Positions 34,997 through 44,455 of a DNA stretch of 60,386 nucleotides are shown here, piece after piece (positions within the stretch are counted from its first letter, which is position 1; every line of letters begins with the position of its first letter). The stretch is taken from NCBI GenBank assembly GCA_964475165.1, contig CAYYVN010000010.1, forward strand, positions 1 to 60,386, given 5' to 3'. The DNA is from CAYUHK01 sp964475165. Lineage in GTDB: Bacteria; Verrucomicrobiota; Kiritimatiellia; JAAZAB01. The notes under the pieces were generated by a model. The model saw nothing but the letters and a program-made list of their open reading frames with translations. It did not search any database and was not told the origin of the DNA. The translations under genes and the position numbers were made by a program.

Positions 34997-35905
34997 ATGT
35001 CTGGGCAACATATTGCTGTTTTGATGGGCGGCTTTTCCAGCGAGCGAGAAGTTTCTTTGCGGTCAGGCGCGGCGGTAGCGCAGGGCTTGCGCCAAAAAGG
35101 ATACCGGGTGAGCACGGTGGATGTCAGCGCTCCACGCCTGAGCTTGCCGCCCGGAGTGGACGTGGCTTTCATTGCTCTGCATGGTGAGTTCGGCGAAGAC
35201 GGACAGGTGCAGGCACTGCTGCAGCAAGAGGGCGTGCCTTATACCGGCTCCGGCCCGGCGGCGGCCCGGCTGGCTTTTGATAAGGTGCTCACTAAAAAAA
35301 GACTGCAGCAACAAGGCATTGCCACGGCTGAGTTTGCAGTGCTGCAGCGGGCGGAGCGCTGTCCATTGCCCTGGCCAGTGGTGGTGAAGCCGGTGCGCCA
35401 GGGATCCAGTTTTGGCGTGCATTGTGTGCGCACAACGGCGGAATGGGATCTGGCTTTAGAGGATGCGCTCAGTTACAATGGGGAAGTGATCGTTGAGCCA
35501 TTCATTGATGGTAAGGAATTGACCGTCGGCTTGATTGATGAAGAGGTGTTGCCGGTGATTGAAATCTGCGCTCCGGATAATAACTATGATTATCGAGCCA
35601 AATATACTCAAGGCCTAACTAAATATCTGGTGCCGGCGCCTTTGGATGCCCAGCAGACGGCCCGCTGCCAGCTCCTGGCCCGGCAAACCTATCAGGCCCT
35701 GGGCGCGCGCGGCATGGGGCGAGTGGATCTGCGCCTGGCGGCGGATAATTCCTTCTATGTCCTGGAATTAAATACGATCCCCGGTTTCACCGAAACCAGT
35801 CTTTTACCCAAGGCGGCCCTGGCGGCCGGCTATTCTTTTGTGAACTTATGCCAACGCCTGGTGGAGTTGGCCAGCTTGGATGAAGGGCACCGGCCGCGGC
35901 ATTGA
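34997..35905 (+). CDS. ddl: D-alanine--D-alanine ligase
   Basis: ATP-grasp ligase making the D-Ala-D-Ala terminus of the cell-wall stem peptide. About 302 residues: IAVLMGGFSSEREVSLRSG, FIALHGEFGEDGQVQALL, PYTGSGPAAARLAFDK, PVVVKPVRQGSSFGV, VIVEPFIDGKELTVG, YDYRAKYTQG, GRVDLRLAADNSFYVLELNTIPGFTETSLLPKAA given here in separate blocks: GRVDLRLAADNSFYVLE and NTIPGFTETSLLPKAA. I use ATG 34997, one base after the murC-murB stop codon; its ribosome site is weak (GAATAAG), consistent with coupling to the upstream gene. It has the Tyr of the omega loop (YDYRAKY), as in D-Ala rather than D-lactate ligases. Confidence 0.95.
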   Translation: MSGQHIAVLMGGFSSEREVSLRSGAAVAQGLRQKGYRVSTVDVSAPRLSLPPGVDVAFIALHGEFGEDGQVQALLQQEGVPYTGSGPAAARLAFDKVLTKKRLQQQGIATAEFAVLQRAERCPLPWPVVVKPVRQGSSFGVHCVRTTAEWDLALEDALSYNGEVIVEPFIDGKELTVGLIDEEVLPVIEICAPDNNYDYRAKYTQGLTKYLVPAPLDAQQTARCQLLARQTYQALGARGMGRVDLRLAADNSFYVLELNTIPGFTETSLLPKAALAAGYSFVNLCQRLVELASLDEGHRPRH

Positions 35906-35919
35906 TTAGCAGGCACATT

Positions 35920-36816
35920 ATGTGGAAACATCGTAAGCATAGATCAGGCGGGCGGCGGACGGGCGTTAAGCAGCGCCGCTCGGACCGCTTATGGGTGCGC
36001 TCGCGCCCGGCGACGAAGTCCAAAATCCCCTGGCGTTGGGTGGGGCGCGCGCTGATGATCCTGCTCGGTTTATTATCGGTGCTGGTTATTTTAGGCCTGG
36101 GCGCTCTTTACCTGGAGCGGATACTTTTGCGCGAGAACAGCTTGTTTGCTATCCGGGATTGTCAGATCGAATGTACGGGCGAAGCCCTCACGCCAAAATT
36201 GATTGAGGAATACGCGGAGCTATCCGGGTGCACTAATCTTTTTGCCCTGAACATTGCGACGCAGCGTGCTTCTCTGCTGCAAAAAGTGCCCCGCGTTAAA
36301 TCGGTGGAGATTGCTCGGCGTTTGCCGGACGGTTTGCAGATCAAAGTGCGCGAACGCATTTCCCTGGCGCGCCTGGAGATGAGAGGGTATTACATGACCG
36401 TCGATCGCGAGGGTTATGTTTTGGGCTCCGCCCCTTCCGGCGCGCGGCATTTGCCGGTGATCAGCGGTCATGGCATGCCCGGTATGCGTCCCGGCAGTCA
36501 CCTGGCGGGGACGCCCATCATGAATGCTCTGGAGGTGTTTGATGTGTGCGAAACAACGCCGCTGCGTGATCAATTCAAAGTAATCCGCATCAGCGTTCGG
36601 CGCCCGGAAGCCCTGGAATTAACTTTGGAGCATGGCGTGCGCGTGGCGCTGTCTTGGCAGCAGATGGGCACGCAAAGCTCGCTTTCCCGGGAGCATTTAG
36701 AGCGCAAGCTGGGGCGTTTGGCGGAAATCTTGAAAACGGCCGCCGCGCGCGACAAGCGCGTGGCGAGCATTGATATGACGCTGGAGAATAATTTTCCGAT
36801 GCCGGAATATTATTAG
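35920..36816 (+). CDS. ftsQ: cell-division protein FtsQ/DivIB
   Basis: Single-pass membrane protein linking early and late divisome parts. 298 residues from ATG 35920: a basic cytoplasmic N-terminus, one membrane helix (about 45-68, LMILLGLLSVLVILGLGALY), a POTRA domain (LFAIRDCQIECTGEALTP, NLFALNIATQRASLLQKVPR, VKSVEIARRLPDGLQIKVRER) and the FtsQ beta domain (GYYMTVDREGYVLG, HLPVISGHG). It is 14 bases after ddl and 57 before ftsA. Sequence is poorly conserved in this family; position in the cluster is strong support. Confidence 0.9.
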   Translation: MWKHRKHRSGGRRTGVKQRRSDRLWVRSRPATKSKIPWRWVGRALMILLGLLSVLVILGLGALYLERILLRENSLFAIRDCQIECTGEALTPKLIEEYAELSGCTNLFALNIATQRASLLQKVPRVKSVEIARRLPDGLQIKVRERISLARLEMRGYYMTVDREGYVLGSAPSGARHLPVISGHGMPGMRPGSHLAGTPIMNALEVFDVCETTPLRDQFKVIRISVRRPEALELTLEHGVRVALSWQQMGTQSSLSREHLERKLGRLAEILKTAAARDKRVASIDMTLENNFPMPEYY

Positions 36817-36873
36817 GATTTCAGGGGCCGATAAGGAACGCCGCGCAAGCCCGTTCCAGGAAAGGATCAAGCT

Positions 36874-38082
36874 ATGGCAGTGACGCCCATGGTGGCGCTG
36901 GAAATCGGAACTTCCAAGGTGTGTGCCCTGGTGGGTGAGGCCCGGGAGGATGGCAATATCATGGTCACCGGCCTGGGGCAATGCCCCTCGCTGGGAGTGC
37001 GCAAGGGTCTCTTGGTGGATTTAGAGAAAGTTGAGGCCTGCGTGCGCTCCGCCATCCAGGGTGCCGAGCAGAGCGGGGCGGTGGAAATTCGTCAGGTGTA
37101 TCTGACGTTGTCTGGCAGCCATATTCAAAGCGTGGTTAATCCTGGCAGCGTGCCGGTTTACAATAGCCAACGTGGCATTACCCAGCAGGATATAGAGGAA
37201 GTGATCAATATCGCCAAGGCGATTAATCTGCCTCATGATACCGAGATTTTGCACACTATTCCCCAAGCCTATAGTGTGGATGGTCAGGCGGGGATCATCA
37301 ATCCCGAAGGCATGCAGGGCAGCAAATTATCCCTGGATATGCTGGTGGTGTATTGTGCTCGCCAGCTGCTGAATAATGCCGTAAAAGCGGTCCAGAATGT
37401 CGGCCTGGAAATCATGGACGTAGCCTTCAGCGGCTTATGTTCGGCCCTGGCGCTGCTGACGCCCGAGCAGAAGGAATGCGGGGTGGCTCTCTTGGATCTC
37501 GGCGCCGGTACCACCAGCTATGTGGTCTATACCCGCGGGACGCTGGCCGCCGCCGGTGTCTTAGCCGTGGGCAGTGATCATATCATGAACGATATTGCGC
37601 TTGGGTTCGGCGTTTCGCTCAAGCGCTCTGAGCTCTTGAAGCGCGAATCCGGCTCTGCCTTGCTGGATCCTTCCGTGCATTTTCAGCAAATAGGCGTGCC
37701 TCCGGAATTGGGGTTTGCTGCCTGTTCCGTGGCGGTTGCGGATTTGAACGCGGTCATCAACGCCCGCGTGGATGAAACGCTGCAAATGCTCCGGCAGGAA
37801 TTTGAGAAAAAGAATCTGATGCACCAACTGGGGGCCGGCATTGTGCTGGCCGGCGGCGGCGCCTGTCTGCGCGGTTTGGAAACCTTGGTTGAGCGTGTTT
37901 TCGAAATGCCCTGTGTCATTGGCAAGCCTCGTAATTTCAGCGGGGTCTCCACGGTGCACGAAGGCCCCGCCTATGCGGCCTTGCTGGGTATGCTGCGCTA
38001 TGCGCTCCAGAGCGGGTATCAGGCGGAGGAAGTAGTCTCGTTGAGCGGTTTGTTCCGGCGTTGGTTTGGCCGGCGGGAGTAA
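36874..38082 (+). CDS. ftsA: cell-division protein FtsA
   Basis: Actin-like ATPase that tethers FtsZ to the membrane. The 402 residues show MVALEIGTSKVCALVGE (phosphate 1), GVRKGLLVDLEK, YLTLSGSHIQSV, the DVAFSGLCSALALLTPEQ segment, VALLDLGAGTTSYVVY (phosphate 2), GIVLAGGGACLRGL (adenosine site) and the C-terminal amphipathic membrane helix SGLFRRWFGRRE. An AAAGGATC sits before the ATG. It lies 7 bases upstream of ftsZ. Confidence 0.96.
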   Translation: MAVTPMVALEIGTSKVCALVGEAREDGNIMVTGLGQCPSLGVRKGLLVDLEKVEACVRSAIQGAEQSGAVEIRQVYLTLSGSHIQSVVNPGSVPVYNSQRGITQQDIEEVINIAKAINLPHDTEILHTIPQAYSVDGQAGIINPEGMQGSKLSLDMLVVYCARQLLNNAVKAVQNVGLEIMDVAFSGLCSALALLTPEQKECGVALLDLGAGTTSYVVYTRGTLAAAGVLAVGSDHIMNDIALGFGVSLKRSELLKRESGSALLDPSVHFQQIGVPPELGFAACSVAVADLNAVINARVDETLQMLRQEFEKKNLMHQLGAGIVLAGGGACLRGLETLVERVFEMPCVIGKPRNFSGVSTVHEGPAYAALLGMLRYALQSGYQAEEVVSLSGLFRRWFGRRE

Positions 38083-38089
38083 ATTTGCG

Positions 38090-39277
38090 GTGAAAGAACC
38101 AGCCACACATCCATCCAGTTGCCGGACTTTGATCGTGGGTCTGGGCAATGGCGGCTGCCGGGCCGTAGCCGCCATGGCGCCCGCTTGGGCGGAAGGCCCG
38201 GCGCTGGTGGGCGTAAATACCGAAACGCATGCCGATGTGCCCGGGATGCGTTATGTGACGATTGGCGCCCCGGTGATGAAGGGCCTGGGCAGCGGTGGAG
38301 ACCCGCGCGTGGGGCGCCGTGCGGCCGAGGCGGATGTGGAAGCGCTGCGCGCGCTATGCCGGGATGTGGATCTGATGTTTCTGGTGGTGGGTTTGGGCGG
38401 CGGTACCGGCACCGGGGCGGCGCCCCTGTTGGCCGCGGAAGCCAGCAAAGCGGGCGTGTTGACCTTGTGTTTTGCCATGCTGCCTTTTGAATTCGAGGGG
38501 CCCCGCCGTATGGAGCATGCCCGCCGCGGGCTGCAAGCCCTCAGAGAAGCGGCCGATGGTGTCATCTGTCTGCCCAATCAGCGGCTTTTGACCATGGTAG
38601 CCGATCGCACCAACGTAGCTGAAACCTTTCGGGCTGCCGATCAAATGCTATCCTGTGGTGTGCAGGCCTTATGGCGTGTGCTCAGTAGTCGAGGGCTTAT
38701 CAACCTGGATTTTGCTGATTTACGGCGCCTGCTACAACAGAGCTCCGCTCATTGCGTTTTCGGCTGTGCTGAAGGAGTGGGCCCCAAAAAAATCTCTGCG
38801 GCTCTGCAGGCCATTCGTAAGGATCCTTTATTGCAACAAGGAGAAGTATTGGCTCAGGCCTCGAAATACATCGTCAGCATCATCGGCGGCACCGATTTAA
38901 CCTTGCAGGATGTTGATCAGCTCATGCGCGGGCTCAAGGAGCTCGGCCGGCCGGATGCTCTGGCCATGGCGGGAGTGAGTTGCGAGGCCGCCTGGCAGGA
39001 CAAAGTCTTTATCACTATTTTAGCGGCTGAGCCGGCGCCTCTCTCTGATATGCAGGGGCCGGCGGCTGCGCGTCAGCCTTCCGGGACCTCCGCGGCGGCG
39101 GCGGAGACGGCCCGCTCATCACAGGCTGGCAAACTTACCCAGCCGACCCTCTTCGATGGTCTGGATAAAGGCCGTTTCAAGGATGTGGGTCCGACGATAG
39201 TTGAGGGCAGCAACTTGGATATACCCACCTTTATCCGCCGGGGCATCATGATTCAGAAAATACGGGATAGCAACTGA
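38090..39277 (+). CDS. ftsZ: cell-division GTPase FtsZ (divergent)
   Basis: Tubulin-like GTPase forming the division ring. 395 residues from GTG 38090, with GGGAG 10 bases upstream. Motifs: LIVGLGNGGCRAV, where the usual GGGGSNAV run is altered; the tubulin signature VGLGGGTGTGAAPLLA intact; FEFEGPRRMEHA; CLPNQRLL; and the catalytic T7 loop GLINLDFADLRRLL intact. The extreme C-terminus has LDIPTFIRRG, similar to the conserved FtsZ tail that binds FtsA. So it should bind and hydrolyse GTP, with an unusual first nucleotide loop. An upstream TTG start at 38066 would overlap ftsA. Confidence 0.92.
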   Translation: MKEPATHPSSCRTLIVGLGNGGCRAVAAMAPAWAEGPALVGVNTETHADVPGMRYVTIGAPVMKGLGSGGDPRVGRRAAEADVEALRALCRDVDLMFLVVGLGGGTGTGAAPLLAAEASKAGVLTLCFAMLPFEFEGPRRMEHARRGLQALREAADGVICLPNQRLLTMVADRTNVAETFRAADQMLSCGVQALWRVLSSRGLINLDFADLRRLLQQSSAHCVFGCAEGVGPKKISAALQAIRKDPLLQQGEVLAQASKYIVSIIGGTDLTLQDVDQLMRGLKELGRPDALAMAGVSCEAAWQDKVFITILAAEPAPLSDMQGPAAARQPSGTSAAAAETARSSQAGKLTQPTLFDGLDKGRFKDVGPTIVEGSNLDIPTFIRRGIMIQKIRDSN

Positions 39278-39287
39278 TTTCCAGCCT

Positions 39288-40088
39288 ATGCAATTGACCA
39301 TTATCGTCCCGGCCCATAATGAGGAAGCGCGGCTGCCGCGCATGCTGGATGTTTATCTGCCCTATTTTATCGGGCTTTATCAAGACAGGGTGGAGTTGTT
39401 GATTGTGGTCAATGGTTCCACGGATCGCACGGCGGCGCTGGCCGCGGATTATGCGGCGCGTCATCGGCAGGTCCAGGCGCTGGTTGAGCCCCGCCCGATT
39501 GGCAAGGGCGGCGCCATCATGCTAGGGCTGGCGCGCGCGCGGGGCGCGCTGATTGGTTATGTGGATGCCGATGGGGCCACGCCGCCGGAAGCCTTCCAGC
39601 AACTGGTGGAGAATATCGGCGCCGCGGGAGCCATCTTTGCTTCGCGTTGGTGTGAGGGGGCGCAGGTCAGTCCGCGTCAACCCTGGTCGCGGCGGGTGGC
39701 CTCGCGTATTTTTAATTGGCTGGTCAACATCATGTTCGCCCACCATTTCCAGTTGCGTATTTCTGATACGCAGTGTGGGGCCAAGCTGCTGAGTCGTGCC
39801 GCGGCCCAGAGCGTTTTACCGCATTTGGGCATTACGCGTTGGGCCTTTGATGTGGATTTGCTGTTTCAACTGCAACGCGCCGGGTTCCCCATCATAGAGA
39901 TTCCCACGGTGTGGCGCGATGTTTCCGGATCGCGCCTGCGAGTGGTACGGGCTTCGCTGGAAATGCTGCTGGCCATGATTCGTTTGCGCCTGATCTATTC
40001 GCCCTTACAAGGGGTCGTCAAACTGTATGATTTTATGTTGGCTCCCTGGATACACCCCACAAGGAAAGATGATGAAGCTACAGTATAA
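39288..40088 (+). CDS. dolichyl-phosphate-glucosyltransferase-like GT2
   Basis: 266-residue GT2 enzyme like dolichyl-/polyprenyl-phosphate sugar synthases: LTIIVPAHNEEARLPRML, LLIVVNGSTDRTAAL, IGKGGAIMLGLARARG, IGYVDADGATPPE (DXD), ISDTQCGAKLLSRAAAQ, WAFDVDLLFQLQRAGF, EIPTVWRD. It probably makes a lipid-phosphate-linked sugar donor. No C-terminal membrane helices are present. It starts 10 bases after ftsZ and overlaps the next gene by 17 bases, so it is in the same transcription unit. Confidence 0.88.
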   Translation: MQLTIIVPAHNEEARLPRMLDVYLPYFIGLYQDRVELLIVVNGSTDRTAALAADYAARHRQVQALVEPRPIGKGGAIMLGLARARGALIGYVDADGATPPEAFQQLVENIGAAGAIFASRWCEGAQVSPRQPWSRRVASRIFNWLVNIMFAHHFQLRISDTQCGAKLLSRAAAQSVLPHLGITRWAFDVDLLFQLQRAGFPIIEIPTVWRDVSGSRLRVVRASLEMLLAMIRLRLIYSPLQGVVKLYDFMLAPWIHPTRKDDEATV

Positions 40089-40800
40089 AACAGCCTTGGT
40101 GACCGGCGCGGCGGTGCGCATCGGGCGTGCTCTCTCAGAAACCCTGGCCGCGGCCGGCTATCGGGTGGTGATTCATTATCACCGTTCCGAAGGTCAGGCC
40201 CGGGCCCTGGTTGCCAGTTTACAGCGCCGCGGAGCGGCGGCCTGGATGGTGGGCGGTGATTTAACTCGCGCGGGAGCTTGCGAACGGGTGATGGAACGAG
40301 CCTGGCGGCTGACGGGTGGGGTGGATATCCTGATCAACAATGCCGCCGTTTTTCAAGCGCAGCCTTGGGCGGCGGTCTCGGATGCTGCCTGGCGCGCGGA
40401 ATGGGCGATCAACCTGGCAGCTCCTTTACGCCTGATGCATGCCTTGACTTGCCGTGCCCGGCGCGGCAAAATCATCAACTTGCTGGATAGCCGTCTGGGC
40501 GCCGGGCGGGCGAATACCGTGCCTTACACGCTCTCCAAAAAGATGCTGGCGGAGTTGACTGTGCTGGCCGCCAAGGAATTGGCGCCGGCTTTTACGGTCA
40601 ACGCCGTGGCGCCGGGGGCGGTGCTGGCCGCGGATCGTCAGGGCGGGGTGCGCCATAAAGCGGGGCGCTTTCCGCTCGGGCGCCGACCCACGCTGGAGGA
40701 TGTGGCGCAGGCGGTGGTTTTTCTGCTGCGCAGCGCGGCGATTACCGGCCAGATTATATGTGTGGATGGCGGGCAGCATTTGCTGGGGAGCAGCCTGTGA
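40072..40800 (+). CDS. short-chain dehydrogenase, pteridine-reductase/FolM-like
   Basis: 242-residue Rossmann-fold reductase: ALVTGAAVRIGRALSETLAA (NADPH loop), VVIHYHRSEGQARAL, DILINNAAVFQAQ, Y-x3-K in PYTLSKKML, VNAVAPGAVL, and ITGQIICVDGGQHL. The RIGRA and HYHRSE segments resemble pteridine reductase and dihydromonapterin reductase FolM. Coupling to folB through a GTGA overlap supports a pterin/folate role. Two ATGs are adjacent (40069, 40072); the second is better spaced from AAGGA. Confidence 0.82.
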   Translation: MKLQYKTALVTGAAVRIGRALSETLAAAGYRVVIHYHRSEGQARALVASLQRRGAAAWMVGGDLTRAGACERVMERAWRLTGGVDILINNAAVFQAQPWAAVSDAAWRAEWAINLAAPLRLMHALTCRARRGKIINLLDSRLGAGRANTVPYTLSKKMLAELTVLAAKELAPAFTVNAVAPGAVLAADRQGGVRHKAGRFPLGRRPTLEDVAQAVVFLLRSAAITGQIICVDGGQHLLGSSL

Positions 40801-41153
40801 AAGATCATATTGAGCTAAGGCGTTTAAGGCTGGATTGCCTGATTGGCGTGGAACCAGCTGAGCGTCAACAGCCCCAGCCGATCATTTTGGATATTAAATT
40901 GTATGGCGATTGGGGGCCTGCGGCGCGCGGCGATAATCTGGCGGCAGCCGTGGATTATGCTGAGCTGCACCAGCGTATTGTGGCCCTGGTTCAAAACAGT
41001 AAGTTTCATTTATTGGAGGCTTTGGCCCAGGCGGTGGCGGAGGTGGTCCTGGCGGAAAAGCGCGTGACGGCGGTGGAGGTTGTCATCGAAAAACCAGCGG
41101 CCTTGGCTGGTTTGGGCAGCGTCGCCGTGGCCCTGCAGCGCCAGCGCCCTTGA
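40797..41153 (+). CDS. folB: dihydroneopterin aldolase
   Basis: 118-residue enzyme of folate synthesis that cleaves dihydroneopterin to 6-hydroxymethyl-dihydropterin and glycolaldehyde. Visible: IELRRLRLDCLIGVEPAERQQ, the VDYAELHQRI segment, FHLLEALAQAVAEVVL (catalytic-region Glu), and VEVVIEKPAAL with the late Lys-Pro. GTG start at 40797 with GGGGAG six bases upstream, overlapping the SDR stop. Confidence 0.92.
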   Translation: MKDHIELRRLRLDCLIGVEPAERQQPQPIILDIKLYGDWGPAARGDNLAAAVDYAELHQRIVALVQNSKFHLLEALAQAVAEVVLAEKRVTAVEVVIEKPAALAGLGSVAVALQRQRP

Positions 41154-41164
41154 GGTGGTGAACC

Positions 41165-44100
41165 ATGTATAAACCGGTATCTTCATCAGTTGACTTTCCG
41201 GCCCTGGAACGGGAGGTGTTGCAGGCTTGGCAGCACGGGCAGGTTTTCGAGAAATCCCTGCGATTATCGGATCGCGAAATGGTGTTTTATGATGGGCCGC
41301 CTTTCCCGACGGGGGCGCCTCATTTGGGAACCATGTGCGTCACCATTCTTAAGGATGCCTTGCCGCGTTACTTCACCATGGCGGGGTTTTCGGTGCCGCG
41401 CCGCTGGGGCTGGGATTGTCATGGGCTGCCCATCGAAAATGCCGTGGAAAGAGAGTTGGGTCTCAAGAATAAAGCGGCTATCGAAAAAACGCTGGGGGTG
41501 GCGGCTTTCAACCGGGCCTGTCGGCAGCTGGTCTCGGATTGCAATGTGGCTTGGGAAACTTACATTCATAAAATCGGGCGCTGGGTGGATTATCACCAGG
41601 CCTATCGCACCATGGATACGCCTTACATGGAATCGGTGCTCTGGGTTTTCAAGGCCTGTTATGAAAAAGGGCTGATTTATAAGGACTACCGCGTCACACC
41701 CTATTGTTATCGCTGCGAAACAGCGCTCTCCTTTGCTGATATCCGCTTGGATGATGCCACGCGGCCGCGCCAGGATCCCGAAGTGGTCGTGGGCTTTAAG
41801 GCGGCCGATACCATTGCCGGCAAGCCCACCTGGTATCTGGCTTGGACCACGACTCCCTGGACCTTGACGGCCAACCTGGCGCTGGCGATTGGCGCTGAGC
41901 ATCGTTATGTGGCGGTGGAGCATGCGGATCAGATTTTTGTGCTGGCCGAAGCCCTGCTGCCTCTCTGGGCCACGAAACTTTTTGGCGGTCAGCCGCGCGT
42001 GGTGCAGACCTTAGCGGGAACAGACTTGGTGGGTCGCAGCTACAAGCCCGTCTTTCCTCATTACGAGGGTATGAGCGCCGAGGGTTATTTCCGGATTCTG
42101 GCGGCGGATTTTGTCACCCTGCATGATGGGGTGGGCATCGTCCATTGCGCTCCGGCTTTTGGCGAGGATGACTACTGGCTTTGTAAAAAACATGCTTTAG
42201 GCGTGCGCAATCCGGTGGATGCCCAAGGGCGTTTCGGCGCTGAGATCCCCGAGTGGCAAGGGCGTAATGTGCATGAGGCCAATAAGGATATTGTGCGCTG
42301 GCTCAAAACCCAGGGGGGGCTTTTTTATCAGGGCACGCTGCAACATAACTATCCGCATTGCTGGCGCTGTCAGACGCCGGTGATTTATCGTGCCATGGAT
42401 GCTTGGTATTTTGCGGTGGATAAAATCAAGGAGCGTCTCCTGGCCCGCAACGACGATATCAACTGGGTGCCCGCGCATGTCAAGCAGGGGCGTTTTGGCA
42501 AATGGTTGGCCGGGGCGCGGGATTGGAACATCTCGCGTTCCCGTTATTGGGGTACGCCCATTCCCGTCTGGGAATGCGAGGCTCCGCAATGCGGCGCGCG
42601 GCGCATCATCGGTTCTCTGGCCGAAATGACCGCCTTCGCCGGTCAGCCTGTTGGCGACCTGCACAAGGAGTTTCTGGATGAGATCCAGCCGGCTTGCAGC
42701 GTCTGCGGGGCCCGTCTGCGGCGCGTGCCGGAAGTGCTCGATTGCTGGTTTGAATCAGCCGCCATGCCTTACGGGCAATGTCATTACCCCTTCGAGAATA
42801 AGGCCTGGTTCGAAGCGCATTTTCCGGCCGATTTCATCGTGGAGTATCCCGGCCAGATTCGTGGCTGGTTTTATTATTTGCATGTGCTGGCGGTGGCCTT
42901 ATTTGATCGGGCCGCTTTCAAGAACTGTCTCGTCCACGGCACGCTGCTCGCCGAGGATGGCTTAAAGATTTCCAAATCCAAAAAGAACTTCACCGATCCC
43001 ATGGAGCTTATGGATCGCTACGGGGCCGATGCCTTGCGTCTCTATTTGCTGGGCTCACCGGCGGTGGTCATGGAAGACCTGAATTTCAAGAATGCCGGCG
43101 TTCGCGATCAAGTGAAGCAGGTCTTGCTGCCGATCTGGAACTCCTACGCCTTCTTTGTTACCTATGCCAATATCGATGGCTATAGCGGATCCCCGGGCAC
43201 GCTCCCCAAGGTGTCGCATCCGTTGGATCGCTGGATCTTAGCGGTTTTACATCAGACGGCCAGCAAGGTTACGCGGGCCTATGATACTTTTTATCTTAAT
43301 CAGAGCGTAGCGCCCATAGTCGAATTCATCGAAGCGCTGACCAACTGGTATATTCGTCAGTCGCGAGAGCGTTTCTGGGGTGGCGGCTTAACGCCCGATA
43401 AGCGCCAAGCCTATGACACTCTTTATTATGTATTGGTGACCCTCATGCAGCTCATCGCTCCGGCGGCGCCCTTTATCGCCGATTGGATTTATCGTCAATT
43501 AACCGGTGCCGAATCGGTGCATCTGACGCGCTGGCCAGTCATTCCCGACGCCTATCAATCCGAGGAATTGATCGCCGAGAATAAGCTGGCGCAAACGATA
43601 GTTTCTTTGGGCCTGGCCCTGCGGCAGCGGGCTGGCATTCGTGTGCGTCAGCCACTGCCGCGCCTGGCAGTGGCTTTGCCGCCCGCCTTTGCGGCGCACC
43701 TGCTGGAGCCTCAAATCCCCATTATTATGAACGAATTGAATGTTAAGCAGGTGACCTTGCTGGATGATCCCGCCGAGCTGGCTACCTTACGCATTCTGCC
43801 CCAAGCGCAGATTTTGGGTCCCAAATGGGGATCGGATGTGCAGGCTATTATTGCGGCAGCCAAGGCTGGGCAGGTCCGCGCGGAAGGTGAGCGCTTCTTG
43901 GTATTCGAGGGCGACCGGCAGTGGATGCTTGAGCGGTCGGAAGTGAAAATCATGTATGAAGGCCGCGCCGGCGCTGAGGTCGCCGCGGAGCATGGCATCC
44001 TGGTGGCTCTGGATCAAACGCTGACGGATGAACTGCGTGAGGAGGGGGTGGCCAACGAATTGAATCGCCTCATCCAGGATTTACGCAAAAAAGCCGCTTA

Positions 44101-44284
44101 CGCGGTCAGCGACCGCATCCAACTCCAGCTGGATGGTCCTTTGAGTCAATCATGGAAAGAGCATCTGGCCCGTTTGGCCTTGGCGGATTTGCTTGCGGCT
44201 GTGCCGGAGCCGGCTGATGCTGCCACGCAAGCGACGATTGCCGGCCGTGATTTTCAGCTCCGCATCAAGCGCCGGATAGTTTAA
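41165..44284 (+). CDS. ileS: isoleucyl-tRNA synthetase
   Basis: Class I synthetase charging tRNA-Ile. 1,039 residues: FYDGPPFPTGAPHLGTM (HIGH box, here HLGT), RRWGWDCHGLPIENAVERELG, editing-domain segment WTTTPWTLTANLALAIG, FGEDDYWLCKKHALG, YPHCWRCQTPVIYRAMDAWY, HGTLLAEDGLKISKSKKNF (KMSKS as KISKS), then the anticodon-binding domain (LTNWYIRQSRERFWGGG). The GLPIENAVE and CYRCETALS parts fit the eukaryote-like type II IleRS rather than the type I enzyme. GAGGTGG precedes the ATG. Followed by dksA-like and lspA, a frequent bacterial order. Confidence 0.97.
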   Translation: MYKPVSSSVDFPALEREVLQAWQHGQVFEKSLRLSDREMVFYDGPPFPTGAPHLGTMCVTILKDALPRYFTMAGFSVPRRWGWDCHGLPIENAVERELGLKNKAAIEKTLGVAAFNRACRQLVSDCNVAWETYIHKIGRWVDYHQAYRTMDTPYMESVLWVFKACYEKGLIYKDYRVTPYCYRCETALSFADIRLDDATRPRQDPEVVVGFKAADTIAGKPTWYLAWTTTPWTLTANLALAIGAEHRYVAVEHADQIFVLAEALLPLWATKLFGGQPRVVQTLAGTDLVGRSYKPVFPHYEGMSAEGYFRILAADFVTLHDGVGIVHCAPAFGEDDYWLCKKHALGVRNPVDAQGRFGAEIPEWQGRNVHEANKDIVRWLKTQGGLFYQGTLQHNYPHCWRCQTPVIYRAMDAWYFAVDKIKERLLARNDDINWVPAHVKQGRFGKWLAGARDWNISRSRYWGTPIPVWECEAPQCGARRIIGSLAEMTAFAGQPVGDLHKEFLDEIQPACSVCGARLRRVPEVLDCWFESAAMPYGQCHYPFENKAWFEAHFPADFIVEYPGQIRGWFYYLHVLAVALFDRAAFKNCLVHGTLLAEDGLKISKSKKNFTDPMELMDRYGADALRLYLLGSPAVVMEDLNFKNAGVRDQVKQVLLPIWNSYAFFVTYANIDGYSGSPGTLPKVSHPLDRWILAVLHQTASKVTRAYDTFYLNQSVAPIVEFIEALTNWYIRQSRERFWGGGLTPDKRQAYDTLYYVLVTLMQLIAPAAPFIADWIYRQLTGAESVHLTRWPVIPDAYQSEELIAENKLAQTIVSLGLALRQRAGIRVRQPLPRLAVALPPAFAAHLLEPQIPIIMNELNVKQVTLLDDPAELATLRILPQAQILGPKWGSDVQAIIAAAKAGQVRAEGERFLVFEGDRQWMLERSEVKIMYEGRAGAEVAAEHGILVALDQTLTDELREEGVANELNRLIQDLRKKAAYAVSDRIQLQLDGPLSQSWKEHLARLALADLLAAVPEPADAATQATIAGRDFQLRIKRRIV

Positions 44285-44333
44285 GGCTCGGCGCCAGCGC
44301 GGTCTGGAGGGCCAAAAAATAAAGAGCGCATGG

Positions 44334-44362
44334 TTGACACCCCCCATAATACTTGCTACCTT
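44334..44362 (+). promoter_or_regulatory. promoter of the DksA-like gene
   Basis: Perfect -35 TTGACA (44334-44339), 17-base spacer, weak -10 TACCTT (44357-44362), giving a leader of about 85 bases. It allows transcription of dksA-like, lspA and miaA independently of ileS. Confidence 0.5.
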
Positions 44363-44455
44363 CAGCGCTTTTTATTGAGGTTTTCCTGGGCGGGCCGGCG
44401 CCACCAGGAAAGATTGGTTGCCAGATTAAAAACATCCAATTTTGCGAGGTGGATC

